From Stictocephala bisonia (Eukaryota; Arthropoda; Insecta; Hemiptera; Membracidae), in assembly GCA_035578905.1 (NCBI GenBank), contig JAQJVL010000004.1, forward strand, positions 6,631,175 through 6,695,174: 64,000 bases of DNA, read 5' to 3'. The position numbers and the translations under genes were made by a program. This document shows positions 11,392 through 24,462 of the stretch, one piece after another. Numbering within the stretch: position 1 is the stretch's first letter; each line of letters begins with the position of its first letter. The notes beneath the pieces are model-generated. The model did no database searches and was not told the DNA's origin. It worked only from the letters and a program-made list of their open reading frames with translations.

Positions 11392-11756
11392 ATCAACAGA
11401 GATAATCTGAACAAGTGTAGTTCACTAGATGCATTAGACTGTCTGAAATAATTTTTAGTACAGTGTAAAACACGTCGTGGGATATACTTGTCTACAAGTA
11501 CTTAACTATACATAGGCCGCTTAGAAAGTGACCTTTTCAACGCACTTGTGCGATTGAGATACAAAGATTGGTGCAAGTGAGACAGAGAACACTATTCCCC
11601 CACTGTGTAATTCTATTTTAAAATTGCCATGGTAACCAGAGTGTTAGGCCGCATGCTGACGGCGCAATAGCAAGCTCCACCCATTTTACGTCATTAGCAT
11701 CAGTGACCATTGGTTGGTTTGTTTCGCACTAACGAATCGAGCTTAGAACGATTATA

Positions 11757-13318
11757 GTTCGAATAAAATAACTTTGGTACTGGCGGAACGGCCTCACGCC
11801 ACTGGTCTGAAATGACAAAACTCTGAGCTTTAACTTGCTGTCAAACGTAAAATAAGTAAGCAATAATTTTCAAACTAATTGTATAGTGTACACCATTTTA
11901 TATTCTTTAAGGAAAAATTATGCTGGAGATTTTTCTAGAGCTAATTTGCTTTTTAAAGTGATATTTGTATTTAAAAACACGTTTTTATGAGTGAAATTGC
12001 GCGTGAGTCGTCTTTAACCTGTCACTGTTGCGAGAATAATAATAATAAAATAATGTCTTGTGGATGGATGACAGTTTGATTTATTGTGATTAGTTTGGTA
12101 TAAGTCTCATTTAATAATTTTAACAGGTTAATGAGAAATTAATTTTTTTGTAAACCCTTGCAAACTCTGAAACGAAAAACGCTAGACAAAATTTCTTTGA
12201 GCAAACATTAACTGTGTTATTTATGTATTACTAAAATAATACTGTGGTACTAATAAAACATGTGGAAAAATAATGAAGAGTTGATGAAGTAAACTCATAG
12301 TTCGTTTACATCGAGGCTGTGTCGGACGCGTAAGGTATACTCTGCTCAAGGGAAAGTGTAGACTGAATATTCAGCCCAAGCGTAAAACGAATTCCGATCG
12401 ACGATATTTTCAGATAAGAAATGTTTCTCCAGTAATAAATAAGGTAAGTTAGTTGACTTTTGACTTTGAGGTGTGTTCGTGTTCATTTCTTTATCGATTT
12501 GACAGTGCTTAGTATAGTTTAATCACTAGTTTATTTTGATTACAGTTATTTAGTTTTAGTGATATTACAATTTTTTTATTTAGATATGACAATAATGCTA
12601 TAGGATTCAGTGTATATATAATTATCAGTGTTTATTGCAATTCTTTAGGCTCTTTCAAATTTTAGGTAATGTTCTATTGGTAATTGACGATTTGTTTGCA
12701 ATGGAAGAGGCCAGAGCTGAGCCAGTGACTGTACATTGTGCGTGTGGTATCACCGCCGCCTTGTTGACAATCTAGTTTTGAAAACTCCTGAATCTTTCTT
12801 CCTAGTTCAAGAAAATTCTATTTAATACGAGAGTAAGATTTTAGTGTCACTTAAATAACACAATTAATTTAGGTTTAAACAGATTTTGTCTAGCGTTTGT
12901 CATTACCGAGTTTGCAAAGGTTTACAAAAAAATTAATTTCTCACTAACCTGTTTGAATTATTAAATGAGACTTATACCAAACTAATCACAATGAATCAAA
13001 CTGTCATCCATCCACAATACGTTATTTCATTATTATTATTCTCGCAACAGTAACAGGTTAAAGACGACTCACGCGTAATTTCACTCATAAAAACGTGTTT
13101 TTAAATACAAATATCACTTTTAAAAGCAAATTAGCTCTAGAAAAATTTCCAGCATAATTTTTCCTTAAAGAATATAAAATGGTGTACACTATACAACTAG
13201 TTTGAAAATTATTGCTTACTTATTTTAAGTTTGACAGCAAATTAAAGCTCAGAGTTTTGTCATTTCAGACAAGTGGCGTGAGGCCGTTCCGCCAGTACCA
13301 AAGTTATTTTATTCGGAC
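11757..13318. mobile_element. inner foldback element, about 1.56 kb
   Basis: Inverted arms of about 440 bp (11757-12196 and 12879-13318) flank a core of about 680 bp. The ends read gttcgaataaaataacttt and, inverted, gtccgaataaaataacttt. Other paired blocks are gaacggcctcacgccac, atggtgtacactata and tgtaaacccttgcaaactc (diverged). It is flanked by tata at 11753-11756 and at 13319-13322, consistent with a TA-containing target duplication in the host element's left arm. No coding sequence is seen in the core. Confidence 0.82.
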
Positions 13319-14791
13319 TATAGAGTAAACAATTATTTACTATTCGAATAGCAAGTAATTCGATAGTAGCAATAACAACACAATGAATAATAATGTAAAC
13401 AATAAATAGCACTTGTACTGTTCGTTACAGTTATATTTTCAACCCAACACTGTTTCGGAAGCTCAACATTTGGCAGAAGCGGAGGAACACTTCCCCCTCT
13501 GCCGCTGGAACCCCTACATGCGCTAAATACAACACGCAGGTGGCTTACTACCTGGCCCAATTATAATAAGCAAATTGTCAAGATAGTTGTGTAAAATGGA
13601 ACTATATATAATAATGTTTATAATACCAACGGATAGATACGATTCTGTTGGCTTTGTTGTTAGGTGCTGATGATGTAACAGGATATTACGTCACGTGTTA
13701 AAAAAATAACAGCAAGTAAAATATATTCTACCCACAAAAAGTAATTAAATTTTGCATAATTAGTGGCAAAGTAAGCATAAAAGGAGAATGGAGTCTGAGA
13801 AGCTGCCCACGACAGAAGCCATAGCAGGCAGGCCGTGTTGCATGTGAAACCTGCCAAGGAACACCTTGACAACACTCGAAATAGAATCATCGGTAACAGA
13901 TAAGACAAGTCGAAAATCCCTAACATTTACAATGACACTTGCCTATGAGACGACACTCACTGATTGATTTGATCAGTACTCGACAAATTGTATCATATTT
14001 TTCCGTAGATCCTTAACCTTAAACTTAACCTGATTCGAAGGTTAAACATGAAATGAAGGATTTAAAGCATTCCAAATAAATCCCACCTGTGACCATTTTT
14101 TATAGTACTTTGGCATATACATCATTCATGGATGTAGGGCCTATTCGCTTTATGAAAATACGCCTTTCTTGTAACAAGAAGACCTAATAGAAATAAGTTT
14201 GTTAAACAACGCGTATAGGTTGCGTATAGGTATACGAAATAAACAAAGTTATGACCTTTTTTCAATTAAATTAAAACTTTTTTTATTAATTTGAAGTTAA
14301 ATCATAGCATTTCAGTATAAAAACATGATCAATTGAATTCGAATACTTATATATATTTGTATAGGCACATTTTTAAAGGTATATCGTTTTTTATAGTAAA
14401 TTGTTGGACAAACAAACCCCGAAAAGTTCATTATAAATTTTCTTCAAAAATCGACAAATGTTTCACTATCAGTCAAAATAGGAAATTCGTTTTTGAAACA
14501 CACAAATTTTAACAATTTTCAAAGTGCGGCCATGTTTTTCATGTGAGTCTAAAACTTGTCATTATACGTGAATATGACAAGTTATAAGACCAACAGAATC
14601 GTATCTATCCGTTTGTATTATAAAAGTTATTATATATACTTCCATTTTACACAACTATCTTGACAATTTGCTTATTATAATCGATCCGGGTGCTAAGCGA
14701 CCTGCGTGTTATATTTAGCGCATGTAGGGGTTCCAGCGGCAGAGGGGAAGTGTTCCACCGCTTCTTCCAAATGTTCAGCTTCCGAAACAGT

Positions 14792-15288
14792 GTTGAGTTG
14801 AAAAATATAACTCAAAGTAACGAACAGCACAAGTTGAGTTGAAAAATATAACTCAAAGTAACGAACAGCACAAGTTGAGTTGAAAAATATAACTCAAAGT
14901 AACGAACAGCACAAGTTGAGTTGAAAAATATAACTCAAAGTAACGAACAGCACAAGTTGAGTTGAAAAATATAACTCAAAGTAACGAACAGCACAAGTTG
15001 AGTTGAAAAATATAACTCAAAGTAACGAACAGCACAAGTTGAGTTGAAAAATATAACTCATAGTAACGAACAGCACAAGTTGAGTTGAAAAATATAACTC
15101 AAAGTAACGAACAGCACAAGTTGAGTTGAAAAATATAATTCAAAGTAACGAACAGCACAAGTTGAGTTGAAAAATATAACTCAAAGTAACGAACAGCACA
15201 AGTTGAGTTGAAAAATATAACTCAAAGTAACGAACAGCACAAGTTGAGTTGAAAAATATAACTCAAAGTAACGAACAGCACAAGTTTG
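14792..15288. repeat. 41-bp tandem array in one arm of the outer foldback
   Basis: About 12 nearly identical units of 41 bp (starts 14792, 14833, 14874 and so on), each containing gttgagttgaaaaatataac and caaagtaacgaacagcac. The mirror position in the left arm, at about 13405-13455, has a single diverged copy. The expansion therefore happened after the inverted arms formed and in one arm only. Within a unit gagttgaaaaatataactc is itself a short inverted repeat. Confidence 0.95.
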
Positions 15289-15448
15289 TACAAATGCTAT
15301 TTATTGTTTAGATTATTATTCATTGTGTTGTTATTGCTACTATCGAATTACTTGTTATTCGAATAGTAAATAATTGTTTACTTTAATCGTTCTAAGCCCG
15401 AATCGATGGTGTTAATCAAACCAACCAATGGTCACTGCTGCTAATGAC

Positions 15449-15473
15449 TGTTTAGATATTATATATCTAAACA
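15449..15473. repeat. 25-bp palindrome at the outer foldback boundary
   Basis: Starts tgtttagatat and ends atatctaaaca, two 11-base perfect arms around tat, directly abutting the right end of the outer foldback element. A further tgtttagatatataatat follows at about 15479. Confidence 0.85.
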
Positions 15474-15550
15474 GCATGTGTTTAGATATATAATATGACT
15501 TTATAACATTGTATTTTTCTTTTCTAAATCCTCATTCCAATTGGCAACAC

Positions 15551-15585
15551 TTTTTAGCCACAAAGTGCAAATAAAGTGGCTAAAA
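15551..15585. repeat. 11-bp hairpin (tttttagccac / gtggctaaaaa)
   Basis: Perfect inverted arms 15551-15561 and 15575-15585. The outer ttggc/gccaa at 15541 and 15586 may extend the pairing imperfectly. It resembles the end of a small inverted-repeat element, but no partner end was found. Confidence 0.6.
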
Positions 15586-17109
15586 AGCCAACAAACACCC
15601 GGCTGTAATTTTTTTAAATTTTTTGTTATAGGAACCTTATTAGTATTAGGGCCTACTTTAATTTTATCCTTCTCAAATTTCGTCACAAAAATTGTTTTGT
15701 ATGTTTTGTTTTCGATTTATTCACGTCTAAGCAACCCGTTATTTTTATTTATTGACAAAAGCGCCATCTTTAAAATGCCACATCTGACCTTTGGCTAATC
15801 GTGAAAAAATAAAAAAATAAAATAATCTGAAAGGTAAATTTAATAGCTTTAAATTAAGTCCCTATACATTTGTACATAAGATATTTTTGTGCTATTTAAA
15901 AAAAACCTATGAAAAATATGAAATTTCGGGATGAAAATTTCAATGTTGAAATCTCTATAACTCAGCAGGAGTGCATTTTATTGAAAAGTCGCGAATCGCC
16001 TTTTCTTCAAAAAATGACTGAATTAACCCATTTTGTATGTTATTTTTTAATATTTTGTTCCCCGTATAAAGATATCCCCCCCCCACGATCACTAACACCC
16101 CAACTATGAAGCGGGCAGGCAAAGTGGTCTATTTTAAGGAATTACATCTCCCTTAATATAATAAAACCAATTTCAAGTGAATATAGTAGCTTTCTATCTA
16201 ATCGTTACTCTTTTACTTGGTTTACTGTATTACATAATTATGTATTAGGAGACTTTTTTGAAGATTTAATATTATTCTAACTCATTTGATGAAACTGGCA
16301 AAGCGACGATACTTTCCGTAAACAATTATAGATACATGGGATGCTATAAATACTGGGAGATATCCCTTTTTGGACAATTGGTGTTATCTTTTATAACTGT
16401 CAAAAAATAACACCTCCAGTAATTACCACTTCTTTTGCTTGTTCGATTGCAAGTATTCATTATTAATCAAAGAATGTCTTAGTTTTACCGCGTTCCGAAC
16501 CACAAGAGTGGTACAGGGCAAAACTGTTACAGTCACATCGGGAAATGAATCCGGATCGGCTGTGTGGCAAGGCACCTTACTACATGTAGAAACCTTAGCT
16601 ACAGCCGCTCCATTTTTTGGACTACGCTTAGACAATTTGAATAAATATTTTTAAATTTAGTCCTGATTATGTGTACATTAGTTTTACAAATCATTCATGT
16701 ATATAATTTACGAACCCAAATATCAACCCTACGATTTCATTTTTCAATCTACTTACTGATATGTTTACTATGTGTATAACATTATAAACGCTAGTTGCCT
16801 TTTCTCGTGTAAAAAACTATTACGGTATTTCTCTTCTTTAATTCTTTATTTCTCTACTTCCCATTTTATTTTATCTGTCAATTTTTTTATCCATTATTTT
16901 TGTTATTATATTTTATTTGTCTATTTGATTTTATTTCTCTTCTTTCCATTTCATTACTGTACTTATGTTCGGCCATTCTCCCCTTTCATGTGTATATTTT
17001 AGTTATATTTTAATTTTGTGTTTACATATTTGTTTATTAAATTTATTATAATTTTATATTTTTCAACGCTTATTGCTTACATTTCCCTGAATCATATGTG
17101 ATATGACAG
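15586..17109. other. end of intron 1
   Basis: AT-rich intronic DNA including a short poly-C run near 16076. Open frames here (for example 15541-15798 and 16439-16654 on +) lack recognisable motifs. The intron ends with acceptor gatatgacag at 17100-17109. Confidence 0.5.
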
Positions 17110-17342
17110 GTATGCCCGCCCCGATGCTGGTCCAGCTAGAGAGGGAGATAGACCGTGAGATAGCCGCAGACAAGAGGGATCTAAAGCGTGGCCTGAGTAT
17201 GGCTGGGGGTTCCACAGCCACTCAGGGATACGACCTAGAGGACGAGGAGGATGAGAGTGACCTTAGCGACACTGAAGACTGTCGCCAGTATGGCCCTCTG
17301 CCGCAGATAGTTACCAACGACCTCAAGAGCCTTGATGAGATG
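17110..17342 (+). CDS. pigs: GAS2-like protein, linker exon between CH and GAR domains
   Basis: It begins with two bases completing the Gly codon split from 5603 and continues MPAPMLVQLEREIDREIAAD, the highly conserved segment following the CH domain in GAS2-like proteins. It is rich in Glu/Asp/Arg and probably helical. An acidic Ser/Asp/Glu stretch (DLEDEEDESDLSDTEDC) follows, then LPQIVTNDLKSLDEM leading into the GAR domain. The donor gtcagt starts at 17343, phase 0, and the next exon is at 47109. The open frame continues past the donor, but that part is intronic and loses family similarity. The splice phases and homology leave little doubt. Confidence 0.95.
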
Positions 17343-18250
17343 GTCAGTGCTATAATCACTCAGGCATTTGTTGTTGTAAAATTATCGTTTATTTTCACTG
17401 TAGACTTAATAAAGTTCAATATGTCATTTGTTGGAATCGTTTAGAGTTTCTAAACTTTCTGACAAATCACATACAAATTTAACATGAAGTATTCGTAACC
17501 TCGACCAAAGTTAATTTTATTGGTAGTTTGTTAGTTTTGTTTAAAACACTGTTTGTTAATTAAGTAATTACAGAAAAACTGTATTTAGAGTTTCTTATGC
17601 TCTAAAAGCATTCTACACTACTTTGGCTTGCTTCAAATATTGGACAATTGAATTTGCAAACAGCCCTGATTTGCTTCTGTAATCAATTTACACTTTTTCA
17701 AAGACTTGAAAGAGAGAAATAGGTCTTTGATTACTGAAACTTGTCGTGAACCCTGATGCCAGACAAGATAACTAAAAATTTCTACAGATTACGTCATCTT
17801 CATATGTTCTATTTGGTTTGATATTATATGTATAGTATTTTTTTATATTTCTAAATATAATTATTTCAGTTTGTGAAGGGTTTCAAGATGAAGATATGAT
17901 TTATTATATCCAAAGTTATATTTCTAAATCGTGTTTAAGAACAACCACTATAACACTACACTTTAACAATATCTTCGCATACATTTTTAATATTTGAACT
18001 AAATCTCACTCAATTTTCTTAATTCTCAATGAGAACTATGATTCTTGTAATGTTGATTTGATGTTTACTATACTATAAAAAAAACGCCCAAGTGTATCTT
18101 ACTTATAGTAAATTATTCAAAAGCATTCATCCTATAGTGGATAGTGCTTGACAATTTTTAAAATTAGTGTTACATATTAAATTCAAAGGAAAATAATTTA
18201 CGGCCATGTTACAGTTTGAGATTAGCCTTTTGAATGAAAAATCACACTAC
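17343..18250. other. start of intron 2
   Basis: AT-rich, no feature recognised. Intron 2 runs 17343-47108 (29,766 bp) and carries most of the window's satellites. Confidence 0.6.
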
Positions 18251-18660
18251 TAAAATAATTATAAGAACGCCAGTCTTAATTCCCGTTCCTTGCAAATATT
18301 TGAGGTTAGATGTGCCTTTGTAATGAGAAATCATTCAACAAACATAATCGTAAGAACACCAGTCTGTGTTCATGTTTCTTGCAAATGTTTGAGGTTAGAT
18401 GTGCATTTTCAATGAGAAATTACATTCCTTACATGACCATAAGGACGCCAGTTTGTGTTTACGTTTCATGCAAATGTTTGAGGTTAGATGTGCATTTTGA
18501 ATGAGAAATTACATTCCTTACATGACCATAAGGACGCCAGTTTGTGTTTACGTTTCATGCAAATGTTTGAGGTTAGATGTGCATTTTGAATGAGAAATTA
18601 CATTCCTTACATGACTATAGGAACGCCAGTTTGTGTTTACGTTTCTTGCAAATGTTTGAA
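18250..18660. repeat. 89-bp tandem array, about 5 copies
   Basis: tgaggttagatgtgc recurs at 18301, 18390, 18479 and 18568, exactly 89 bp apart, with a final partial unit near 18657 and a diverged first unit from about 18250. Units share gaccataaggacgccagt and gtttacgtttcatgcaaatg. The central copies are most alike. Confidence 0.93.
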
Positions 18661-21659
18661 AATTCGCTGACATGAAACTTGTTAGGCGTGTTGTCGCCCA
18701 TGGCGTGGATGGAGTGAATTGGCCATTCCGCTTTAGTTGAGTCAACAATAAATATCAATTACTGAGCGGGCCGCTAACCGACGGAGTTACCCAAGCGTAG
18801 CTCATTGCTGCAACATCGAACTAGCCAAACACGGAATTGTAATACACCTGTAGAAAAATTAATTTTAATCTCAAAAAGTATTGTAGAAGTATTTATTTCA
18901 TGCATAGCTTTTTTAATTGACTAAACCACCACATTGGGCGAGGAATTTATCTAAAAATAATCTAGTTGTAAAATGTATTTCAATACAGTTGCGAAATACA
19001 TTTGTGGGAGCTAACACATTAATCTGCAGTTTTGTTTTTTTATTCTGGGTAACTAGACTGCCACAATTAGTAGACCGTTAGAGCCTTGAGTTTGACAAAA
19101 ATATTACAAAAAAGTTATACTTCACACAAAAAATGGATAGGAGTACTGGTTAGACAAATGCTAAATAATGACTTGCTATTATATAGCATTGACAAATGCT
19201 AACTCAAAGTTTTCCAACTAAGAAGTTATCTTAAAAAAATGAAAATTATGTTTTGAATTAATTATCATCATGCTTCAGTTTTGATGATATTTAGTAAAAT
19301 TTTCCTACGATTATTTTCATTATACTTAATTCTACTTTAAAATAACCACATCACTTGTGATCAATAGTTTGAGTGTATTCTCAGTCTATGCAACCACTTG
19401 ACTTTCTGAGGAAATGATTCAAATCATTCTAGAGTGAAAAAGAGATGTTAGTCATATTTATCTCTAGCTGTATAAGTTGTATAGCTTTGGTAATCTAACA
19501 TTCTTCGGAGAGGATCGATTCGCAAACATTGAGGACATGACATTTACATTCCTGATTATTCAAAACAACAGAAGTTTCAAATGTAACGTCTCCAAGAATC
19601 TTGATAAACCAAGGATTGCAATAGGGATCAATGCCTTCTAAGTGACAACTTCTCTTTTAAGACTTAAAAAAATTATCTCAGATTCGCTTGGCGAGAAGCC
19701 TTTGGTTCAGTACGTGGATGAGATGGTGTTGTTTTTAATCTGAATCAGTCAGAACTGCAAGTTCATACATGTATCAATTTGAACTGATACATTTAACTTT
19801 TATGATTGAGAATCGAAAAACATATCATGTTACACATATCTCCTGAATTTTAAGTTAGCATTTCCCGAAGAGCATTTATGATCAGGCAACATTTCCTCTA
19901 GCTCACTATACAATAAACAATTGACCTGAACAATATCAATCAATCTTGATAGTGGCGAAATGTCATCTGGTAACAATGCATTGCCGAACACTAAAAATGT
20001 GTTCTTTCGAAATCTAAAACATGGCTTGGACTTGTTTATTTTGACATACGCTTCAAAGAAGTGGCACAGATGCACCACTGACCGATTGTGATATTGAATC
20101 GGCCTTGTGGTGAAAGTTTAAATATCCATTTCACTAAAGTCTTTCTGCTCCAAAAGAGAGTAAATTCCAAATTGTTTGAGAGCCGTGTAGAAACCCCTTA
20201 GTTTAATAGAGTTGGTAACAATGCCTAGTCTCCGGTACCCAATAAACTACTGTGTATTGTTAGCTAGACAAGTTGACTGGATTAAAGTGTAGGACATACA
20301 TTCGTCAATTCTTGACAAGAACCAAAGTTTATTGTCTGGGAGGTGCTTGAAATCTGATTGTTGCAAGTGAACGACTGCCTTTTTCTTCAGGAGGTAGATT
20401 TCAAAATAAATTACTCCAACGTTAAAAAAATTATACAGGAAATTCATAGCTTAAATAAAGCCACACTAAACATTCTATGGTCTGTACTGGGCCGATTAGT
20501 GATAAAATATTTTGGGTGTGTGCTGCACTTCGAAATAATTAGCATGATTTCAACAATACTTTTAGTTATCGAATGAGGGTATGATACTGTTCAATTTGTT
20601 TCAGTTTTGATTCATTTTTAATATAGAAATTTACATTGCACTCTGTACGGTAATACAATGTTAGTCCTGTCTTCGAAGTAAAAAAGGTAAATTCTCCTTA
20701 TATTGCATTGTGCCTTACTGTGACATAAATAAGGTAGAAAAATAAAAATCATAATTTTTAACTTTCAGTAAACTATTATGAACTACAAAGTCTTTCAATG
20801 AAAGACAATTTTAATCTTCTACTAAAGCACTTTCTAAGACAGCTTAATGAGTGTAAAGTATTATTTTGGAGATCCTCCGTGTCTCAAACTTACAAAGTAT
20901 TAAGATTTTGTATTCGCCCTTTCATATAGTATTTTCAATTAATGTAGCAATCGTATTCGCTAGGCTTATAGTTTGATGTTATCGTATGGATGCTGCCCGG
21001 ATAGAATGTGATGGCTGATATCGGTTTTCTGACGCGGGTTCAGATTTCAATCATACACGTAAAAAATGATCAATTGTAAAAACTTAGTGAAAATAAGATT
21101 GTCATCATAGAGTATCGAATATTACAGCTTATGCTTTTTTGTCTGGAATATCGATACGATTATTCGGGTGTAAAGTGGGTTGTCTACCTGCGATATCTCC
21201 TTTAACAGAATAGGCAATTTACTTCATGATACTGTATTTATATGCAGAGTTTTAATGTTCATATGATGATCTTTACTATTTATCTGAATCATGGAGACTG
21301 TGATACTAAGTGAGTCTCAGTTTTATGTTTGGCTGTCACTGTACTTCAGAATGCTTTCCGTCCCGCAGCGTTTCTCCATAAAATTTCCCATCTAACTTCT
21401 TCATCTTAATTACAATGACAGCCGTGGCTGGGCTTTTCCTCATTGGTGGATAAATTTAAATTAGAACGTTACTCAAAGAAGTACGGCAACTCTATTTATC
21501 AAAAATTTATCTTGTCTGGGTTAAAGAAATTGCAATGTCATGTTGAGCTCCTTTCATTTCAAGTAATTTGGATAATATGTCTTCAGTGGGGTAACAATTT
21601 ACATTAGGAAGTTATTTATATCCAACTTATTTCTTTACAAATTAACATACTATACTAAG
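18661..21659. other. intron 2 between arrays; possible coding relic on the - strand
   Basis: No convincing gene. On the - strand an open stretch of about 54 codons ends at a stop at 19495-19497 (DVTFETSVVLNNQECKCHVL is part of it). A second open frame covers 19830-20078 and a third 20247-20447, all in the same orientation. They read like decayed protein but match no family I can name. Confidence 0.35.
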
Positions 21660-24462
21660 ATTGCCCTTGTTACAGCGAGACTCGGTTATTTTTAATAACT
21701 GATAAACAGTGGAACAATGTACTTTCAACGTTAATCATCCAAAACCTTTTTGTCTATCTCACGTGCTATACAGAGATTGCCCTTGTCACAGCGAGACTCG
21801 GTTATTTTTAATAACTGATAAACAGTGGAACAATGTACTTCCAACGTTATTCATCCAAAACCGTTTTGTCTATCTCACGTGCTATACAGAGATTGCCCTT
21901 GCCACAGCGAGACTCGGTTATTTTTAACAACTGATAAACAGTGGAACAATGTACTTTCAACGTTATTCATCCAAAACCTTTTTGTCTATCTCGCGTGCTA
22001 TACAGAGATTGCCCTTGTCACAGCGAGACTCGGTTATTTTTAATAACTGATAAACAGTGGAACAATGTACTTTCAACGTTATTCATCCAAAACCGTTTTG
22101 TCTATCTCACGTGCTATACAGAGATTGCCCTTGTCACAGCGAGACTCGGTTATTTTTAATAACTGATAAACAGTGGAACAATGTACTTTCAACGTTATTC
22201 ATCCAAAACCGTTTTGTCTATCTCACGTGCTATACAGAGATTGCCCTTGTCACAGCGAGACTCGGTTATTTTTAATAACTGATAAACAGTGGAACAATGT
22301 ACTTTCAACGTTATTCATCCAAAACCTTTTTGTTTATTTCACGTGCTATACAGAGATTGCCCTTGTCACAGCGAGACTCGGTTATTTTTAATAACTGATA
22401 AACAGTGGAACAATGTACTTTCAACGTTATTCATCCAAAACAGTTTTGTCTATCTCACGTGCTATACAGAGATTGCCCTTTTCACAGTGAGACTCGGTTA
22501 TTTTTAATAACTGATAAACAGTGGAACAATGTACTTTCAACGTTATTCATCCAAAACCGTTTTGTCTATCTCACGTGCTATACAGAGATTGCCCTTTTCA
22601 CAGTGAGACTCGGTTATTTTTAATAACTAATAAACAGTGAAACAATGTACTTCCAACGTTATTCATCCAAAACCGTTTTGTCTATCTCACGTCTATACAG
22701 ATTGCCCTTGTCACAGTGAGACTCGGTTATTTTTAATAACTGATAAACAGTGGAACAATGTACTTTCAACGTTATTCATCCAAAACCGTTTTGTCTATCT
22801 CACGTGCTATACAGAGATTGCCCTTGTCACAGCGAGACTCGGTTATTTTTAATAACTGATAAACAGTGGAACAATGAACTTCAACGTTATTCATCCAAAA
22901 CCTTTTTGTCTATCTCACGTGCTATACAGAGATTGCCCTTGTCACAGCGAGACTCGGTTATTTTTAATAACTGATAAACAGTGGAACAATGTACTTCCAA
23001 CGTTATTCATCCAAAACCGTTTTGTCTATCTCACGTGCTATACAGAGATTGCCCTTGTCACAGTGAGACTCGGTTATTTTTAATAACTGATAAACAGTGG
23101 AACAATGTACTTCCAACGTTATTCATCCAAAACCGTTTTGTCTATCTCACGTGCTATACAGAGATTGCCCTTGTCACAGTGAGACTCGGTTATTTTGAAT
23201 AACTGATAAACAATGGAAGAATGTACTTCCAACGTTATTCATCCAAAACCGTTTTGTCTATCTCACGTGCTATACAGAGATTGCCCTTGTCACAGCGAGA
23301 CTCGGTTATTTTTAATAACTGATAAACAGTGGAACAATGTACTTCCAACGTTATCCATCCAAAACATTTTTGTCTATTTCACGTGCTATACAGAGATTGC
23401 CATTGTCACAGTGAGACTCGGTTATTTTTAATAACTGATAAACAGTGGAACAATGAACTTTCAACGTTATTCATCCAAAACCTTTTTGTTGATTTCACGT
23501 GCTATACAGAGATTGCCGTTGTCACAGCTCGACTCGGTTATTTTTAATAACTGATAAACAGTGGAACAATGTACTTTCAACGTTATTCATCCAAAACATT
23601 TTTGTTTATTTCACTTGCTATACAGAGATTGCCCTTGTCACAGCGAGACTCGGTTATTTTTAATAACTGATAAACAGTGGAACAATGTACTTTCAACGTT
23701 ATTCATCCAAAACCGTTTTGTCTATCTCACGTGCTATACAGAGATTGCCCCTGTCACAGTGAGACTCGGTTATTTTTAATAACTGATAAAACAGTGGAAC
23801 AATGTACTTTCAACGTTATTCATCCAAAACCGTTTTGTCTATCTCACGTGCTATACAGAGATTGCCCTTGTTACAGTGAGACTCGGTTATTTTTAATAAC
23901 TGATAAACAGTGGAACAATGTACTTCCAACCTTATTCATCCAAAACCTTTTTGTCTATCTCACGTGCTATACAGAGATTGCCCTTGTCACAGCGAGACTC
24001 GGTTATTTTTAATAACTGATAAACAGTGGAACAATGTACTTTCAACGTTATTCATCCAAAACCTTTTTGTCTATCTCACATGCTATACAGAGATTGCCCT
24101 TGTCACAGCGAGACTCGGTTATTTTTAATAACTGATAAACAGTGGAACAATGTACTTCCAACGTTATTCATCCAAAACCTTTTTGTCTATCTCACGTGCT
24201 ATACAGAGATTGCCCTTGTCACAGCGAGACTCGGTTATTTTTAATAACTGATAAACAGTGGAACAATGTACTTCCAACGTTATTCATCCAAAACCTTTTT
24301 GTCTATCTCACGTGCTATACAGAGATTGCCCTTGTCACAGCGAGACTCGGTTATTTTTAATAACTGATAAACAGTGGAACAATGTACTTCCAACGTTATT
24401 CATCCAAAACCGTTTTGTCTATCTCACGTGCTATACAGAGATTGCCCTTGTTACAGCGAGGG
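21660..24462. repeat. 116-bp tandem array, about 24 copies
   Basis: The unit begins attgcccttgtcacagcgag, continues with actcggttatttttaataac, gataaacagtggaacaatg and tattcatccaaaacc, and ends tctatctcacgtgctatacag. Start positions advance by 116 bp (for example 21709, 21825, 21941 for aatg-containing points), with a few small indels near 22690, 22876 and 23787. Each unit contains the hairpin gttatttttaataac. Because 116 is not a multiple of 3 and few stops occur, overlapping 72-residue open frames appear in every copy; I treat these as accidental. The array ends abruptly at cagcgag followed by ggcaatttatt. Confidence 0.97.

Larger units (their letters stand above)
11690..15448. mobile_element. 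outer foldback element with another foldback element inserted in its left arm
   Basis: The left end 11690-11752 (gtcattagcatcagtgacc...) pairs with the right end 15387-15448 in inverted orientation. 13323-13660 pairs in the same way with 14591-15386. If 11757-13318 is removed, the two left pieces join into one continuous arm that mirrors the right arm, including the block cgattctgttgg and the block agcgcatgtaggggttcc. The arms are then about 400 bp, not counting a 41-bp repeat expansion in the right arm, around a core of about 930 bp with no transposase frame. It is non-autonomous; the superfamily is not determined. Confidence 0.8.

Noticed and set aside
13333..13926. Two antisense frames (75 and 88 codons) in the outer foldback
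   Set aside because: They fall in the inverted arm and core with no transposase motif; the mirror copy does not preserve the frame.
17103..17444. Continuous 113-codon frame extending past 17342
   Set aside because: Family similarity stops at LDEM, where a good donor (gtcagt) joins in phase to the GAR exon; the rest is intron.
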